Positions 45,752-55,071 of a DNA stretch of 64,000 nucleotides are shown piece after piece. The first letter of the stretch is position 1. Each line of letters begins with the position of its first letter. Both the position numbers and the translations under genes were made by a program. Where the stretch lies: positions 1 to 64,000 of the forward strand of contig NZ_ANIJ01000049.1 in assembly GCF_000347035.1 (NCBI RefSeq). Direction: 5' to 3'. The notes beneath the pieces were generated by a model. The model had not been told where the DNA came from. It saw only the letters and a program-made list of their open reading frames with translations, and did no database searches. The stretch comes from Leptospira sp. B5-022 (GTDB taxonomy: Bacteria; Spirochaetota; Leptospiria; Leptospirales; Leptospiraceae).

Positions 45752-46357
45752 ATGGCATTCAACCCGTTCTCCATTTTAAGTAATCTCAGGGTTTCGATAG
45801 ACCAGGTTCTAGGAAATCTACCTCCTAACGTGGTAAAAACGATCGGCAACGCGGCTTTGGCATTGGCGGTTCTGGTAGCTGTCGTTCTAGGTTGGTTCAG
45901 TTTCCAAAAAGGTCTAGCTTTGGCAGGAGAAGAGGACCAAGCCAAGGAACTGGATCGAAAGGCATTATTTTTAGAGGATATAGAAAGGGAGTATAACCGT
46001 AAAAGAAAGGATGTTCGATGGAGCGATCCTTCTTATTCGGATTCCGGAAGTTCGTCTTTGGAAATAGAAAGATACGGATGGGAAAAACCGAAGATGGAAC
46101 CTTCTGCCCCTAAAACCGAATTGGAAGAGTCGGATACGATCCGTAATTCTAAAATGAAGAATGGGGATCCGAGAGTGTTCTTTCCTACCGAAAACGAAAG
46201 GCCTGCTCGCGAGGACCTAACTCCGAGCGATAAAGGTTCCGATTCTCCCCGTTTGGAACCGAGCACAAAACAGCCGAATAAAGAACTTCCTGCGGATAAG
46301 GAAGAATCCCGCTTAAGCCGTCCTCCTAGAAAAGAACAAAGGCATAGGGGAGAATGA
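45752..46357 (+). CDS. Single-pass membrane protein with charged disordered tail
   Basis: This 201-residue protein has one membrane segment at about 30-50 (NAALALAVLVAVVLGWFSF). The rest is highly charged and proline-rich (RKRKDVRWSDPSYSDSGS, DKEESRLSRPPRKEQRHRGE), probably disordered. No family is recognised. ATG 45752 has GG at a reasonable distance. The next gene starts 1 bp after the TGA, so both form an operon. The gap upstream (45576-45751) contains TTGAAA at 45709 with a poor -10, the only promoter candidate. Confidence 0.78.
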   Translation: MAFNPFSILSNLRVSIDQVLGNLPPNVVKTIGNAALALAVLVAVVLGWFSFQKGLALAGEEDQAKELDRKALFLEDIEREYNRKRKDVRWSDPSYSDSGSSSLEIERYGWEKPKMEPSAPKTELEESDTIRNSKMKNGDPRVFFPTENERPAREDLTPSDKGSDSPRLEPSTKQPNKELPADKEESRLSRPPRKEQRHRGE

Positions 46358-46358
46358 A

Positions 46359-47336
46359 ATGAAATACATACTGTTTTCTTTAAGTATTCTTCTTTGTACA
46401 AATCAGTTAGCGGCGGATTTTCCTCTGCCGATTCCGGAACCGTTAGAAGAAAGTTTTTCCTCCCAAGGTGTATCTCCGGATCGACCACTTCCTCCGATTG
46501 ACGCAAGCTCGGTGGTTACGGAACAAAAGTCCGAACAATCGGGATCCGAAGTTGTTTCTGAAAATATGTCCTCTGTCGCCGGCGAGGAAGCGAAGATCTC
46601 GGAATCAAAACAAACGGTGACAGAACCTCTAAAAGAGAAAAAAACAAAACTTCCGAATCTAGCGGACAAAAAAGAAAAAAAGAACGGCAAGAAGAAGGAA
46701 GCCTCTGATCCGAGTCGGGCCGCTTACGAAAGAGGACTTTTACGACTTCGAAACGGACAAAAAGACGCAGCCAAAGAAGAATTCGGTAAAGCAGCGGCTA
46801 CGGAAGGAACCGCAAGTTCCCAAGCAAAATTAGAATTATCTAAATTAGAAAATACGAAGGCTCCGGATTCCACTACTGAATCTCCCGCGGAAGACGATTC
46901 CAGATGGAAAACTTCCTTAGAAACCGCAAGATCGCTCAGAGCCCAAGGGAAAAATTCGGAAGCCGAATCCATTCTACTTAGGACCGCAACGGAAGGTGAA
47001 GGGGAGTATAAATCCAGAGCTTTATTACAATTAGGTGATATGCTTTTTAAAATGGGTAGATATTCAGACGCTCGCAGTTATCTTATGGATTTTTGGAATC
47101 GTTTCGGTAAATCTTTTCCGAATGCGGAAGATACGAATTCCAGAGAATTTAAAAGACAAAGGGAAGAAAAAGAATTAGGGGCTTATTTACTCTTTAAGTC
47201 CAGCTATAGAGCCGGAGAAGGGGAATGGGCAAAACGGTTTTTGAAAAAATATTTGGATAAGTCCGTTTCCGAATCCCAGGGAGTATATTCCCCCTTGAGA
47301 ACGGAGATGGAATCTTTCGCGAGAAGCGATCTTTAA
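46359..47336 (+). CDS. Exported TPR-like protein
   Basis: This 325-residue protein starts at ATG 46359 with GGGGAGA upstream and a signal peptide (MKYILFSLSILLCTNQLAA). After a Ser/Glu/Lys-rich low-complexity region (about 25-115), helical pairs resemble TPR/Sel1 units: AYERGLLRLRNGQKDAAKEE, ARSLRAQGKNSEAESILLRT and ALLQLGDMLFKMGRYSDA. It is likely a periplasmic scaffold or a YbgF/BamD-like helper. It forms an operon with the membrane protein just upstream. Its TAA overlaps the TAA of cheX on the other strand (47333-47336). Confidence 0.82.
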   Translation: MKYILFSLSILLCTNQLAADFPLPIPEPLEESFSSQGVSPDRPLPPIDASSVVTEQKSEQSGSEVVSENMSSVAGEEAKISESKQTVTEPLKEKKTKLPNLADKKEKKNGKKKEASDPSRAAYERGLLRLRNGQKDAAKEEFGKAAATEGTASSQAKLELSKLENTKAPDSTTESPAEDDSRWKTSLETARSLRAQGKNSEAESILLRTATEGEGEYKSRALLQLGDMLFKMGRYSDARSYLMDFWNRFGKSFPNAEDTNSREFKRQREEKELGAYLLFKSSYRAGEGEWAKRFLKKYLDKSVSESQGVYSPLRTEMESFARSDL

Positions 47337-47797
47337 GTTAAGGCTACGTTTACTTCTAATTTTCCGAATTTGGAAAATAAGCTGATCCCTAAAGCTTGTT
47401 TTTTAGGGATCTTGATCGTTTCATTTTTTGCATCCACGATATTCGGAGCCGTGATCTCGATCGACTGACCTGCAGTTGCGAAAATATTCATCGCGTTACC
47501 TGTGGTCATGTTTGCGATCTCACCCAAGATATCCTTGTATTCGTTCTTGATATCGTCGTCGCTCATGCCTGGCATCAGCTTTTTGGAAATTTTAAAAGCC
47601 GCGTCGTAGTTCAGACCGTAGATGACCTCTCCGTTAAACGTTCCTAAAACACCGATGATGATCGCAAGTTCTAGATTGGTTTCCGGAGTATCTTTGATCC
47701 CGATCTTTCCACGGATCAGGTCGGTCTGTAATATATCCCGGAAAACGATTGTGGCGGCTTCCAGGAAAGGGTTTACTAACTCGGCGCGGATTTGCAT
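47333..47797 (-). CDS. cheX: Chemotaxis phosphatase CheX
   Basis: This 154-residue CheC/CheX-family phosphatase dephosphorylates CheY-P. The active-site helix carries the Glu-x2-Asn pattern in ILGEIANMTTGNAMN, and the strand IIIGVLGTFNGEVIYGLN matches the family. CheX acts as a dimer and is the main CheY-P phosphatase of spirochaetes. The start ATG overlaps the stop of the PpiD-like gene (TAATG), so translation is coupled to a membrane chaperone gene. No other chemotaxis gene is in the window. Confidence 0.92.
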   Translation of the reverse strand: MQIRAELVNPFLEAATIVFRDILQTDLIRGKIGIKDTPETNLELAIIIGVLGTFNGEVIYGLNYDAAFKISKKLMPGMSDDDIKNEYKDILGEIANMTTGNAMNIFATAGQSIEITAPNIVDAKNETIKIPKKQALGISLFSKFGKLEVNVALT

Positions 47798-49014
47798 TAT
47801 TCCTCCGAAACGGATCTAGCGGATGCTCGTTCGACTTTAATACTTTCCTCTAGGGATTGTGGAATTTCCATGAGTATTGCAGTGAGTAAGGAGCCGCTGT
47901 CCCTGGTTCTCAAGAATGACGGATCAGGAGTTCCTAATTTGACTCCGGAGAAGGAAACGATCGCATATTTTTCTCCTTCTCTATAAGGCCCGATGTTTTT
48001 CTTTTGGGTCAAACCTGGTAGGCTTAAATCTTGTAAGAATTTTTTGTCGGAGCTTAAGGAGAATACATCTTTACCCACACTGATCTTTTTCAGGTCGGAA
48101 AGAGATTTGTTTTTGAGAGAAACGGTCTGTCTTCCTAAAAGTGTGGCGATTTTTTGTAAACCGTCCGGCTCGTTTTGTAGAGCGACTAATTTTGCCTTTA
48201 AAGATTCCAGGGAGTTTTTGCGTGCTTCCAATAAGAACTTACTTCTGAGAACGGTCTTTCTTTCCTCGAATGGGATCGGTTTGCCGTCTTTTCCTTTTAA
48301 GGTATTCGGATCTAAAGATTCTTTCTCGTAGAGTTCTTTTAATTGTGCGTCCGTAGGTTCCAAATTTCTTTCGGAGGCTTTGACTAGATCTTCTTCCGTA
48401 TACAGTACTGCGTCAAGATCCACTCTGGCTCCGGAAGCCTCGGAGAGTACGTTTAGTTCTCCATCCGTGCGTCGGATCTCTGTCGGAAGGAAGTTTTGGA
48501 AAAGAGACTGGGACACTTTATAATCGATCCTGAAGCGTAAGGGAGCCTGCTGGAGGAACTGACGATAAATTTCTTCCGGTTTTTTCAGATCTTCTTCGGA
48601 ATATCCGGCTCCTTGGAGAGAATTTTTAGAGACCTTTTTAGCCTCTTCCCATAGAGCAGAGCGTTCCGATTCTTCCGTGATAGTGAAACCTACCGCATTT
48701 CCGATCTTACGGAAAATATATTGTCCTTTTAAAGTTTGGAAGGCACAGTCCGCCCAAAGCGCTTCGGATCCTTGTCCTTGGTACATCTGGATACAAAATC
48801 TTTTAGCTGCATTGAATGAATCTATTGGGACACTTTGGTCGTCGATACTTCCCATGGTAATGCTTGCTTTTCCGGCAAGCATATCAATACCTACTTGTTC
48901 CACATCCGGCTTTAATAGCATGATGATCAGCATTAGGACTAAAATTCCTAGAAATATAGCCGATCCGACTTTGAATAAAATATCTTTAAGTGAAATTCCG
49001 TCTGGATTTGTCAT
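47797..49014 (-). CDS. PpiD/SurA-like membrane-anchored periplasmic chaperone
   Basis: This 405-residue protein has an N-terminal anchor at about 15-37 (VGSAIFLGILVLMLIIML). It is followed by ITMGSIDDQSVPIDSF, the usual short strand pair, and a long helical SurA_N-like domain (SERSALWEEAKKVSKNSL, EEIYRQFLQQAPLRFRIDYKV). I see no clear parvulin PPIase domain; the C-terminal region has only partial resemblance (ISVGKDVFSLSSDKKF, YREGEKYAIVSFSG). It should assist folding of exported proteins at the inner membrane. cheX begins on its stop codon. The start is ATG 49014. Confidence 0.8.
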   Translation of the reverse strand: MTNPDGISLKDILFKVGSAIFLGILVLMLIIMLLKPDVEQVGIDMLAGKASITMGSIDDQSVPIDSFNAAKRFCIQMYQGQGSEALWADCAFQTLKGQYIFRKIGNAVGFTITEESERSALWEEAKKVSKNSLQGAGYSEEDLKKPEEIYRQFLQQAPLRFRIDYKVSQSLFQNFLPTEIRRTDGELNVLSEASGARVDLDAVLYTEEDLVKASERNLEPTDAQLKELYEKESLDPNTLKGKDGKPIPFEERKTVLRSKFLLEARKNSLESLKAKLVALQNEPDGLQKIATLLGRQTVSLKNKSLSDLKKISVGKDVFSLSSDKKFLQDLSLPGLTQKKNIGPYREGEKYAIVSFSGVKLGTPDPSFLRTRDSGSLLTAILMEIPQSLEESIKVERASARSVSEE

Positions 49015-49118
49015 AAAACTACGTTCACAAGGAAGACTCGCCCGCGCCTGGAATCTGTAAAGGAGAAAAACCGCCCGAAAAGTGCTTCAGAAACGGCCGA
49101 ATTGGATAGATACATATA

Positions 49119-49838
49119 ATGATGCTCTATATTGCCTTAGCACTTATTTTAGTAGGGATCCTCTGCTTTATTTATGTTTCCTTTCAGCCGAATTCTAAAA
49201 AGGAATTTGGCTCTAGTCAATTTCAGAAAGGAAATCTGCCTGCAGCGAGAGAGAAAAAAATTTCCCCGGACACTTTAGCTTCTCTAAAAAAACAGGGACG
49301 TTCGGAATCCTATTCCCAAATGGATTCGGCATTTGCGGAAGAAAGAAAGATCCGTCCTCTTTCCGAAAGACAAAGAATGGAAACACAAAGGACTGAAGCG
49401 GAAGTTTCCGACCAAGAAGAATTCGGAGTTGAAATTTGGGACGAAACAAAAAGGGGAGAAGTTTTGGAAATGGTAACGGAACCGGAAAGGACCCAACCTA
49501 AAATCCCTAAAGAAGAAGAATGGTCTATGGAAGGAATACTATTTTTAGATCTTTCCGGAAGATTGCCTTACGAAGCTCTGCAAGAAAAGATCCGGCCTGA
49601 GACTCTAAAAGGTTTTAGAAGAATGGGAAAGGGAAGTATTCGAGAGATCCCTGGCGGATTTACTTTTCAGGCCAGAAACTCGGAATTTAGTTATAAATTG
49701 AACGAAGTGGAGAAGATCGTTTTTTACGACCAAGGTTTCGCATTACTTCCTTTAAAAAGAGAATACCCAACCCCGATTTTTTTAACCAAAGACGGGGAGA
49801 AATTCAAATCTTATTTAGAATATACTGCAAGCTCCTGA
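49119..49838 (+). CDS. Single-pass membrane protein, uncharacterised
   Basis: The protein has 239 residues from ATG 49119 (or ATG 49122, both in frame and adjacent). The first 22 residues are a membrane segment (IALALILVGILCFIYVSF). The next 115 are charged and probably disordered. The last 95 form a compact beta-rich domain (GILFLDLSGRLPYEALQEKI, IREIPGGFTFQARNSEFSYKL, IVFYDQGFALLPLKREYPTP). No family is recognised. It is divergent from the PpiD-like gene across 104 bp and convergent with the methyltransferase-like membrane gene. Confidence 0.78.
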   Translation: MMLYIALALILVGILCFIYVSFQPNSKKEFGSSQFQKGNLPAAREKKISPDTLASLKKQGRSESYSQMDSAFAEERKIRPLSERQRMETQRTEAEVSDQEEFGVEIWDETKRGEVLEMVTEPERTQPKIPKEEEWSMEGILFLDLSGRLPYEALQEKIRPETLKGFRRMGKGSIREIPGGFTFQARNSEFSYKLNEVEKIVFYDQGFALLPLKREYPTPIFLTKDGEKFKSYLEYTASS

Positions 49839-49858
49839 GAAGGAGAGAAGGCGGGAAA

Positions 49859-50617
49859 TTATCTGCCTTCTACCACTAACCACTTAGTGGTCTTAACTAT
49901 CACTCGAACGATCGTATAGAATCCAGCGCCTATTCCGAACGCCCAGATTTGAGGTTCGGTGATCACTGCCCAAGGCTCTTTCCAATCTCCGAATCCTATC
50001 TTGAAACTGGCCGCATAATCGAATATTACGAAGATCATTAAGATCCCGAACAGGCTTGGATATTCTCTCTTTAAAATATTTCGGAAAGAGAAGGCTAGTT
50101 TCGGTTTTACATAACCGGAAAATTTAGGAATAAATGCAGGGATCTTATCCGCCCAATTTAGGTAGTCCTGTCCGAACTTGTCTCTTAAGAATTTTTCTTC
50201 CGCAAACATTATTCTTTCATAATAGAATCCGAAAAATAATGCAAATACCAGAAGTAAAGGGATATCCCTGAAATACAGGACAGGTCCCAAATACATTAGG
50301 AAATTTCCAAGGTAAAGAGGATGGCGAACTAAAGAATAAATTCCCTCTTGGTTGACTACATCCGCTACTTGTTCTTTGGTATTTCTACCGGAGGTGCGGG
50401 CAGGAGCATAACCGATCACAAAACAACGGACCGCTAAGCCGAGTAAGCTAACTATAAAACAGGCACCTGCATAGTATAAATTGATCTCGTAAGAATCTTC
50501 TAAAAATTCGAAACTGCTTAAGGAGTATAGACAAAGAAGAAGAATAAATCCCGGTATATAAGATCTCCAGCGAAATAGAAAATTCCCCTGCTGATCCAAT
50601 TCTTCGATTAATGCCAT
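49859..50617 (-). CDS. ICMT/PEMT-type membrane methyltransferase family protein
   Basis: This 252-residue protein has about six membrane segments. The central GIYSLVRHPLYLGNFLMYLG and EEKFLRDKFGQDYLNWADKIP are the hallmark pair of the isoprenylcysteine carboxyl methyltransferase/phospholipid methyltransferase fold: the RHPxYxG loop and the E...Y..Y/W segment that contact SAM. The substrate may be a lipid or a membrane thiol/carboxylate; it cannot be told from sequence. The gene has its own 77-bp gap on the 5' side. The start is ATG 50617. Confidence 0.85.
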   Translation of the reverse strand: MALIEELDQQGNFLFRWRSYIPGFILLLCLYSLSSFEFLEDSYEINLYYAGACFIVSLLGLAVRCFVIGYAPARTSGRNTKEQVADVVNQEGIYSLVRHPLYLGNFLMYLGPVLYFRDIPLLLVFALFFGFYYERIMFAEEKFLRDKFGQDYLNWADKIPAFIPKFSGYVKPKLAFSFRNILKREYPSLFGILMIFVIFDYAASFKIGFGDWKEPWAVITEPQIWAFGIGAGFYTIVRVIVKTTKWLVVEGR

Positions 50618-50694
50618 ACGAATTCCTTATGGTGTGGTATTTAAGGAAGGAAACTTTTATCCCCTTGGAGTGTCAACCATTGATTCAGAGTCGT

Positions 50695-51696
50695 TCAGGG
50701 GGAAGGAAACCTGCTTGAAAAGTCGGCAAGATCCTTTTCTAGAATCCTTTCCAGATTCCAGGGATCCAAGACTAATCTATAACTTAAACCTTCTCTTTGG
50801 AAAACATAACTTCCTAACTTGGTCATTCCGATCGGAGAAACTTGATAACGATCCGTAGTAGTGATGATCTCAATTTTAAAATTCCGATCTTTCGGGACTG
50901 CGGAAAGTTCTTCCGACTTCTCCAAAAATACTTCGTCTGCACTTAGTTTTTTAATCTCTTCCAAATAATTTTCCACTTCTTCGGTAAAGGCCTGGATCTG
51001 CCCGCCGGAAGTTTCTAAGATCCAATTCTCTCCTTGTTTTTTTAAAGTAAAATCCCTAGAAAAAAATCCTAAGATCTTGATCTCTGAAACTTTTTCCCTG
51101 GAAGGGAAAGGAGGAACAAGGGATCTACTCAGGAAAAAATCCAGTTTGCCTCCGCCAGTGACCGATTTTAGATTTTCTTTTACTAACCAGATCTGGTTTT
51201 TTTCGTCCAGTATATAGGTCCCGGAACCTTTTCGGACAGGAGCACCAATCAAAATTTTTCCAAGTGAATGTCCGGAAACATCTTTGAGCTCTAAGATCGG
51301 TTCATCTCCTCCTAATCCGAATTCTTCCTTCGAGACCGAATTGGATTCCGATAACAGAGTGAATTTACGTAGATGCAAGCAGGTTTGGATCAATTCTTCG
51401 ATCCTGGCAGAATCTCCAGGCAACACAAGCTGAGAAGGTAATTGCACGGTCCAACCGTCCAGATTTCTGTTTAGGATACTTTCTTGTCCTTTACGACCGC
51501 TGATAATCGTTTGGATCTCTTCCGATCGAATCTTAAAGAAGCTTTCAGAATTTTGGTAGGTCTTTTTGAACCAGTCCCAAGGATCTTTTGCGATCAATAA
51601 TAGAATAGCTAAAAGTATATTCCCAAAAAATAATAAGACTTGTGGATTTTCTTTATAAATGCTACGGAGAAGTCGGGAATATTTCGAGAGAACCAT
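50695..51696 (-). CDS. DUF4340-type protein of Gld-like ABC operon
   Basis: This 333-residue protein has an N-terminal membrane segment (about 19-37) and a periplasmic domain of repeated beta-alpha units of the DUF4340 type: GWTVQLPSQLVLPGDSARIEEL (split), FTLLSESNSVSKEEFGLGG, GKILIGAPVRKGSGTYI and NWILETSGGQIQAFTEEVENYL. DUF4340 proteins accompany GldG-type ABC exporters in many bacteria and are thought to be extracytoplasmic accessory subunits. It is the last gene of the four-gene operon. Its ATG (51696) shares its last base with the GldG-like stop (ATGA-type 1-bp overlap). Confidence 0.85.
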   Translation of the reverse strand: MVLSKYSRLLRSIYKENPQVLLFFGNILLAILLLIAKDPWDWFKKTYQNSESFFKIRSEEIQTIISGRKGQESILNRNLDGWTVQLPSQLVLPGDSARIEELIQTCLHLRKFTLLSESNSVSKEEFGLGGDEPILELKDVSGHSLGKILIGAPVRKGSGTYILDEKNQIWLVKENLKSVTGGGKLDFFLSRSLVPPFPSREKVSEIKILGFFSRDFTLKKQGENWILETSGGQIQAFTEEVENYLEEIKKLSADEVFLEKSEELSAVPKDRNFKIEIITTTDRYQVSPIGMTKLGSYVFQREGLSYRLVLDPWNLERILEKDLADFSSRFPSP

Positions 51697-53360
51697 TATC
51701 CGTTCCTTCTTTTTAATCTTCGGAAAGCATAAAGCGCAAGAAGCCCAGGCACTAATAATAAATGAAATACGCTGATCGCAGTTTCTAAGAAGAAGGGTAA
51801 AGGTTTTAATTTTAAGACCGCTGATTGTTTCGAGCGAGCTTCTAAAAGATCGGTTTCTCCCTTGAGAATATCGATCGTATTTAATAAAAACGGAATATTC
51901 GAATTTTTGAGTATTTCTGAGAATTCGGGAAATGCCAAAAGATCGGAAACCAAATAGGGAGAACCGAATACCAGGATCCTTCCCGTTTTTGGAGGCTTGC
52001 TTTGAGATTGCAGATCTTGCCCTCGCGGTTTTGTATCCGAGAAATAAGAAGTAAATTTTCCCTCTGCATACACGCCTAAAAGAAAAGGTCCGCCATTTGC
52101 TTGGATCGGAGTGGAAAGGAGCTGTTTTTCTCCTAAAGAGACCGGTTCCGTCCTAGATTCCGCCTCTGCTCCACTTTTTGCAAGGATTGTAAACTGCACT
52201 TCCTTTTGTTTTTCGGGAAGAATATTCAGACTAGAAGTCCAAGGGATCAAAAGACTTTCCTGATTTTTGGTAAACGGGCTATTTCGATCTAAACTTCCTG
52301 ATTTTTGGTCCGGAACGATCCAAGGAGGATAAGGATATTTTCCTAGGACTCCAGGTTCAATTTCTATCACGGAACCCATCGGCAAAGAATGATCCGGTTC
52401 TAAAATGATATCATAGTTCATTCGAATACCATAATGTTCTAAAAAACGGACCATTTCTTCCGAGTTCGGATTTTTATGCGCTAAACCCGCTCCCAAATCC
52501 CCTGAGAGAAGTCCGAAACTACCTCTTTCGGTTTCCGTTTTGAACTCCATTGTTTTGGCGAGAACAAGTAGACTTCCTCCTTCTGAAATGAACTTGTCTA
52601 ACTTTCTTTCGGTATTTTTAGAAAGAGTGCCGCCACCTATCCAGAGAACGATCTCCGTTTCTTCGGGAAGATTTTCCGTTTCCAGATCCAATTCCAAGAT
52701 TGGACCGTATTCTCCTCTAAGAACCCGTTTTGTAAAAATTTCGATCCGATCTTTGGGGGAGCCTTGTTCTTGGGGGGAAAAATTTTCCTCTGATTTCAGA
52801 AGAACGATGCCGGAATCTTTATCCTGTCTCTGCATTTTGCGGACTGAATTTAGGATCTGGTATTCTAGATCTTCCGTAAAGAATGCGAATGATAAAACTT
52901 CCGTCTTATGGCCTAAGGTAAGAATGATTCCCAGAAACGCTTGTTTAACCGAAGCGGAGTCCCTGGAAGTTTGTTGTAGGATCTGAGGTTCCAATCCTAA
53001 TTCCATGGCCTTTCTTGCATCTTCCTCCGAGGAAGATGGATCATAAAATCGTAAGGAAACATTCTCCTTTCCGATCTTAGAGATCTCTTTTAAAAGTTCC
53101 TTACTGAGTTCCACTCTTGCCTTGTATTCTCCCGGAATTTCGGAAGAATAAAATGCGTCTATGTACAGAGGATCATCCAATTCTTTCAGGACTTTTATCG
53201 TACTAGTGGTGATCTGAAATCTTCCCGACCTGGAAAGATCCGCCTTACAAGGAATTGTAGAGAAGATCCCGTTCAATAAAATGAAGAGTAAAATACCGTT
53301 CGCAAATCCAAACCAAGGGGATTTAGAAATTTCTAATAGAGGACGAAATAACTCTCTCAT
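51696..53360 (-). CDS. GldG-like ABC transporter auxiliary protein
   Basis: This 554-residue protein has an N-terminal membrane segment (about 18-36), a large extracytoplasmic domain and a C-terminal membrane segment (about 525-545) followed by a basic end (RRLKRRNG). It matches the ABC_transp_aux/GldG pattern: FQITTSTIKVLKELDDPLYIDAFYSSEIPGEYK (split), VSLRFYDPSS, FAFFTEDLEYQILNSVRKM and WIGGGTLSKNTERKLDKFISEGGSLLVLA. In Bacteroidetes GldG works with GldA/GldF in gliding; in other phyla homologues act in envelope transport. It overlaps the permease stop by 4 bp. Confidence 0.88.
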   Translation of the reverse strand: MRELFRPLLEISKSPWFGFANGILLFILLNGIFSTIPCKADLSRSGRFQITTSTIKVLKELDDPLYIDAFYSSEIPGEYKARVELSKELLKEISKIGKENVSLRFYDPSSSEEDARKAMELGLEPQILQQTSRDSASVKQAFLGIILTLGHKTEVLSFAFFTEDLEYQILNSVRKMQRQDKDSGIVLLKSEENFSPQEQGSPKDRIEIFTKRVLRGEYGPILELDLETENLPEETEIVLWIGGGTLSKNTERKLDKFISEGGSLLVLAKTMEFKTETERGSFGLLSGDLGAGLAHKNPNSEEMVRFLEHYGIRMNYDIILEPDHSLPMGSVIEIEPGVLGKYPYPPWIVPDQKSGSLDRNSPFTKNQESLLIPWTSSLNILPEKQKEVQFTILAKSGAEAESRTEPVSLGEKQLLSTPIQANGGPFLLGVYAEGKFTSYFSDTKPRGQDLQSQSKPPKTGRILVFGSPYLVSDLLAFPEFSEILKNSNIPFLLNTIDILKGETDLLEARSKQSAVLKLKPLPFFLETAISVFHLLLVPGLLALYAFRRLKRRNG

Positions 53361-54103
53361 GGATAATTTCTCCTGAGAAAGAAGACGTTCCCCGCAAGAT
53401 TCGCCGTGATAAAACTAATAAAGTATAGCGTATCAGAAAGATCTAAGACTCCTAAACGAAAGGATTCAAAATGAGAGGACAATGCGAATAAATACGCAAA
53501 TGTGGAAGGTCCGCCTCCGAAAAATTTCAGAACAGGTTGTGTGCCTAATAGAAAAAAGAAAAGGCAGACAAGAACGGTTAGGATATAAGAACTGATCTGG
53601 TCTTTCCCGAAAGAAGAAAGAAAGATCCCGATACTGATGTAGGTCCCTCCAAGTAATAGACAGCCTAAATAACCGGCAAATACGATCCCAAGATCCAGAT
53701 CTCCGAAAGCCCAAATAAAGAATGGGATACTCAAGCTTAAACAAATAGTGAATCCTAAAAATGCCCAAGCTGCTAGAAATTTCCCTCCGACGATTTCCCA
53801 TTTAGAAAGCGGCAAAGTGAATAAGATCTCTAAACTTCCTGATCTTTTTTCTTCGGACCAAAGCCTCATGGTGATTGCTGGAATAAACACGACGAATAGG
53901 AGAGGCGTCCATACGAAATATTCTTCCATACCTGCAACTTTTCTGTCCCAGAAAGACCCTTCGCCCAAACCGTAAAAGAACAAGAAGGAAGATAAGAATA
54001 AGTAGAGGATCGAGAATACATAGCCGATCGGTGTGTTAAAATAGCTGGTCCATTCTTTTTGGAAAACGGCAACTAATCCCGGAGGCAGGTCGGTGAATTT
54101 CAT
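53357..54103 (-). CDS. ABC-2 type permease (GldF-like)
   Basis: This 248-residue protein has six hydrophobic segments and the early motif VFQKEWTSYFNTPIGYVFSILYLF, characteristic of GldF/NosY-type ABC-2 permeases. The conserved MRLWSEEKRSGSLEILFTLPLSKWEIVGGKFLAAW (split) is the coupling-helix region contacted by the ATPase. It starts 3 bp after the ATPase stop and its stop overlaps the GldG-like start, so it is a clear operon member. The substrate is unknown. Confidence 0.92.
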   Translation of the reverse strand: MKFTDLPPGLVAVFQKEWTSYFNTPIGYVFSILYLFLSSFLFFYGLGEGSFWDRKVAGMEEYFVWTPLLFVVFIPAITMRLWSEEKRSGSLEILFTLPLSKWEIVGGKFLAAWAFLGFTICLSLSIPFFIWAFGDLDLGIVFAGYLGCLLLGGTYISIGIFLSSFGKDQISSYILTVLVCLFFFLLGTQPVLKFFGGGPSTFAYLFALSSHFESFRLGVLDLSDTLYFISFITANLAGNVFFLRRNYP

Positions 54104-54106
54104 ATC

Positions 54107-55018
54107 TTATCCGGAAACCAGGTCCTGAAAAACGGATTCTAAAGATTTTTGAGAAATCTTATATTCTAAGATCGAAAAAGATTCCTTTCGGATGAGTTCA
54201 AAAATTTCTTCCGGTTTTAAGGAAGAAGACTCCAATCTGAATTTGGTATATCCACCTTCCTTTTCGGAAGAAAGAATTCGGACATTCTTACCTTCTAAAA
54301 CTTTTTCTAAGGTTTCCTTTTCGGTTTTTGCGGTTAGAAGTACCGAATCGGATCTTTTGAATTCCGAAACAGGAAGATCTGCGACTAGGTTCCCTTTATG
54401 TAAAACCAAAGCATGATCACAGGTCTCCTCTACTTCCGAAAGTATATGAGTGGATAATATAACTATTTTATCTTTTCCTAAATTGCGAATTATTTCCCTG
54501 AAATGAGAGATTTGGATGGGATCTAATCCGGAACTCGGTTCATCTAAAACGATCCAATCCGGATCATGAAGTAATGCTCCTGCCAAAGCTAGTCTTTGTC
54601 TTGTACCTTTTGATAAAATCCCGGCTAAAGAAAAAGTTTGGGATTTCAGATCACAAATTTCTAATACTTCTTTTTTTCTTTTTTTTAAAAAGGAGGATTC
54701 CATCCCTCTTGCATTCCCGATAAAATCCAAATATTCCCCGGCTGTCATGTCGGGATAAATGGCGGAAGACTCGGGTAGATAACCTAATCTTTGTTTTACG
54801 GCTCGGGGATCTTTTTTTAAAGAAACTCCGTCTAGGAGAACGGAACCGGAATCAGGTCGAACAAAACCGGTGAGTATTCTGAGCGCAGTCGTTTTACCCG
54901 CTCCATTTGGTCCAAGTAAACCTGTGATCCTATTTTTAGGTATGGAAAAATTCAGATTGGAAATCGCGATCTTCCCGAAATAGGATTTGGAAAGTTCGGA
55001 TACCTGTAGAGAGACCAC
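54107..55018 (-). CDS. ABC transporter ATP-binding protein (GldA-like)
   Basis: This 303-residue ABC ATPase starts at GTG 55018. Its Walker A is GLLGPNGAGKTTALRIL (about 35), signature LSKGTRQRLALAGALL (about 135; the typical LSKG(Y/T)RQR form of GldA-type proteins), Walker B WIVLDEPSSGLDP (about 155) and switch His in LSTHILSEVEE (about 190). The last 80 residues form a DUF4162-like extension (FRLESSSLKPEEIFELIRKE). It energises the permease/GldG/DUF4340 complex encoded downstream. It is the first gene of that operon, 53 bp after the STAS stop. Confidence 0.94.
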   Translation of the reverse strand: MVSLQVSELSKSYFGKIAISNLNFSIPKNRITGLLGPNGAGKTTALRILTGFVRPDSGSVLLDGVSLKKDPRAVKQRLGYLPESSAIYPDMTAGEYLDFIGNARGMESSFLKKRKKEVLEICDLKSQTFSLAGILSKGTRQRLALAGALLHDPDWIVLDEPSSGLDPIQISHFREIIRNLGKDKIVILSTHILSEVEETCDHALVLHKGNLVADLPVSEFKRSDSVLLTAKTEKETLEKVLEGKNVRILSSEKEGGYTKFRLESSSLKPEEIFELIRKESFSILEYKISQKSLESVFQDLVSG

Positions 55019-55071
55019 GAAAGTTATTCTTTCGGGCCTTAAGGCCTATGCAACTTCTTTTCCCGGAGAAA

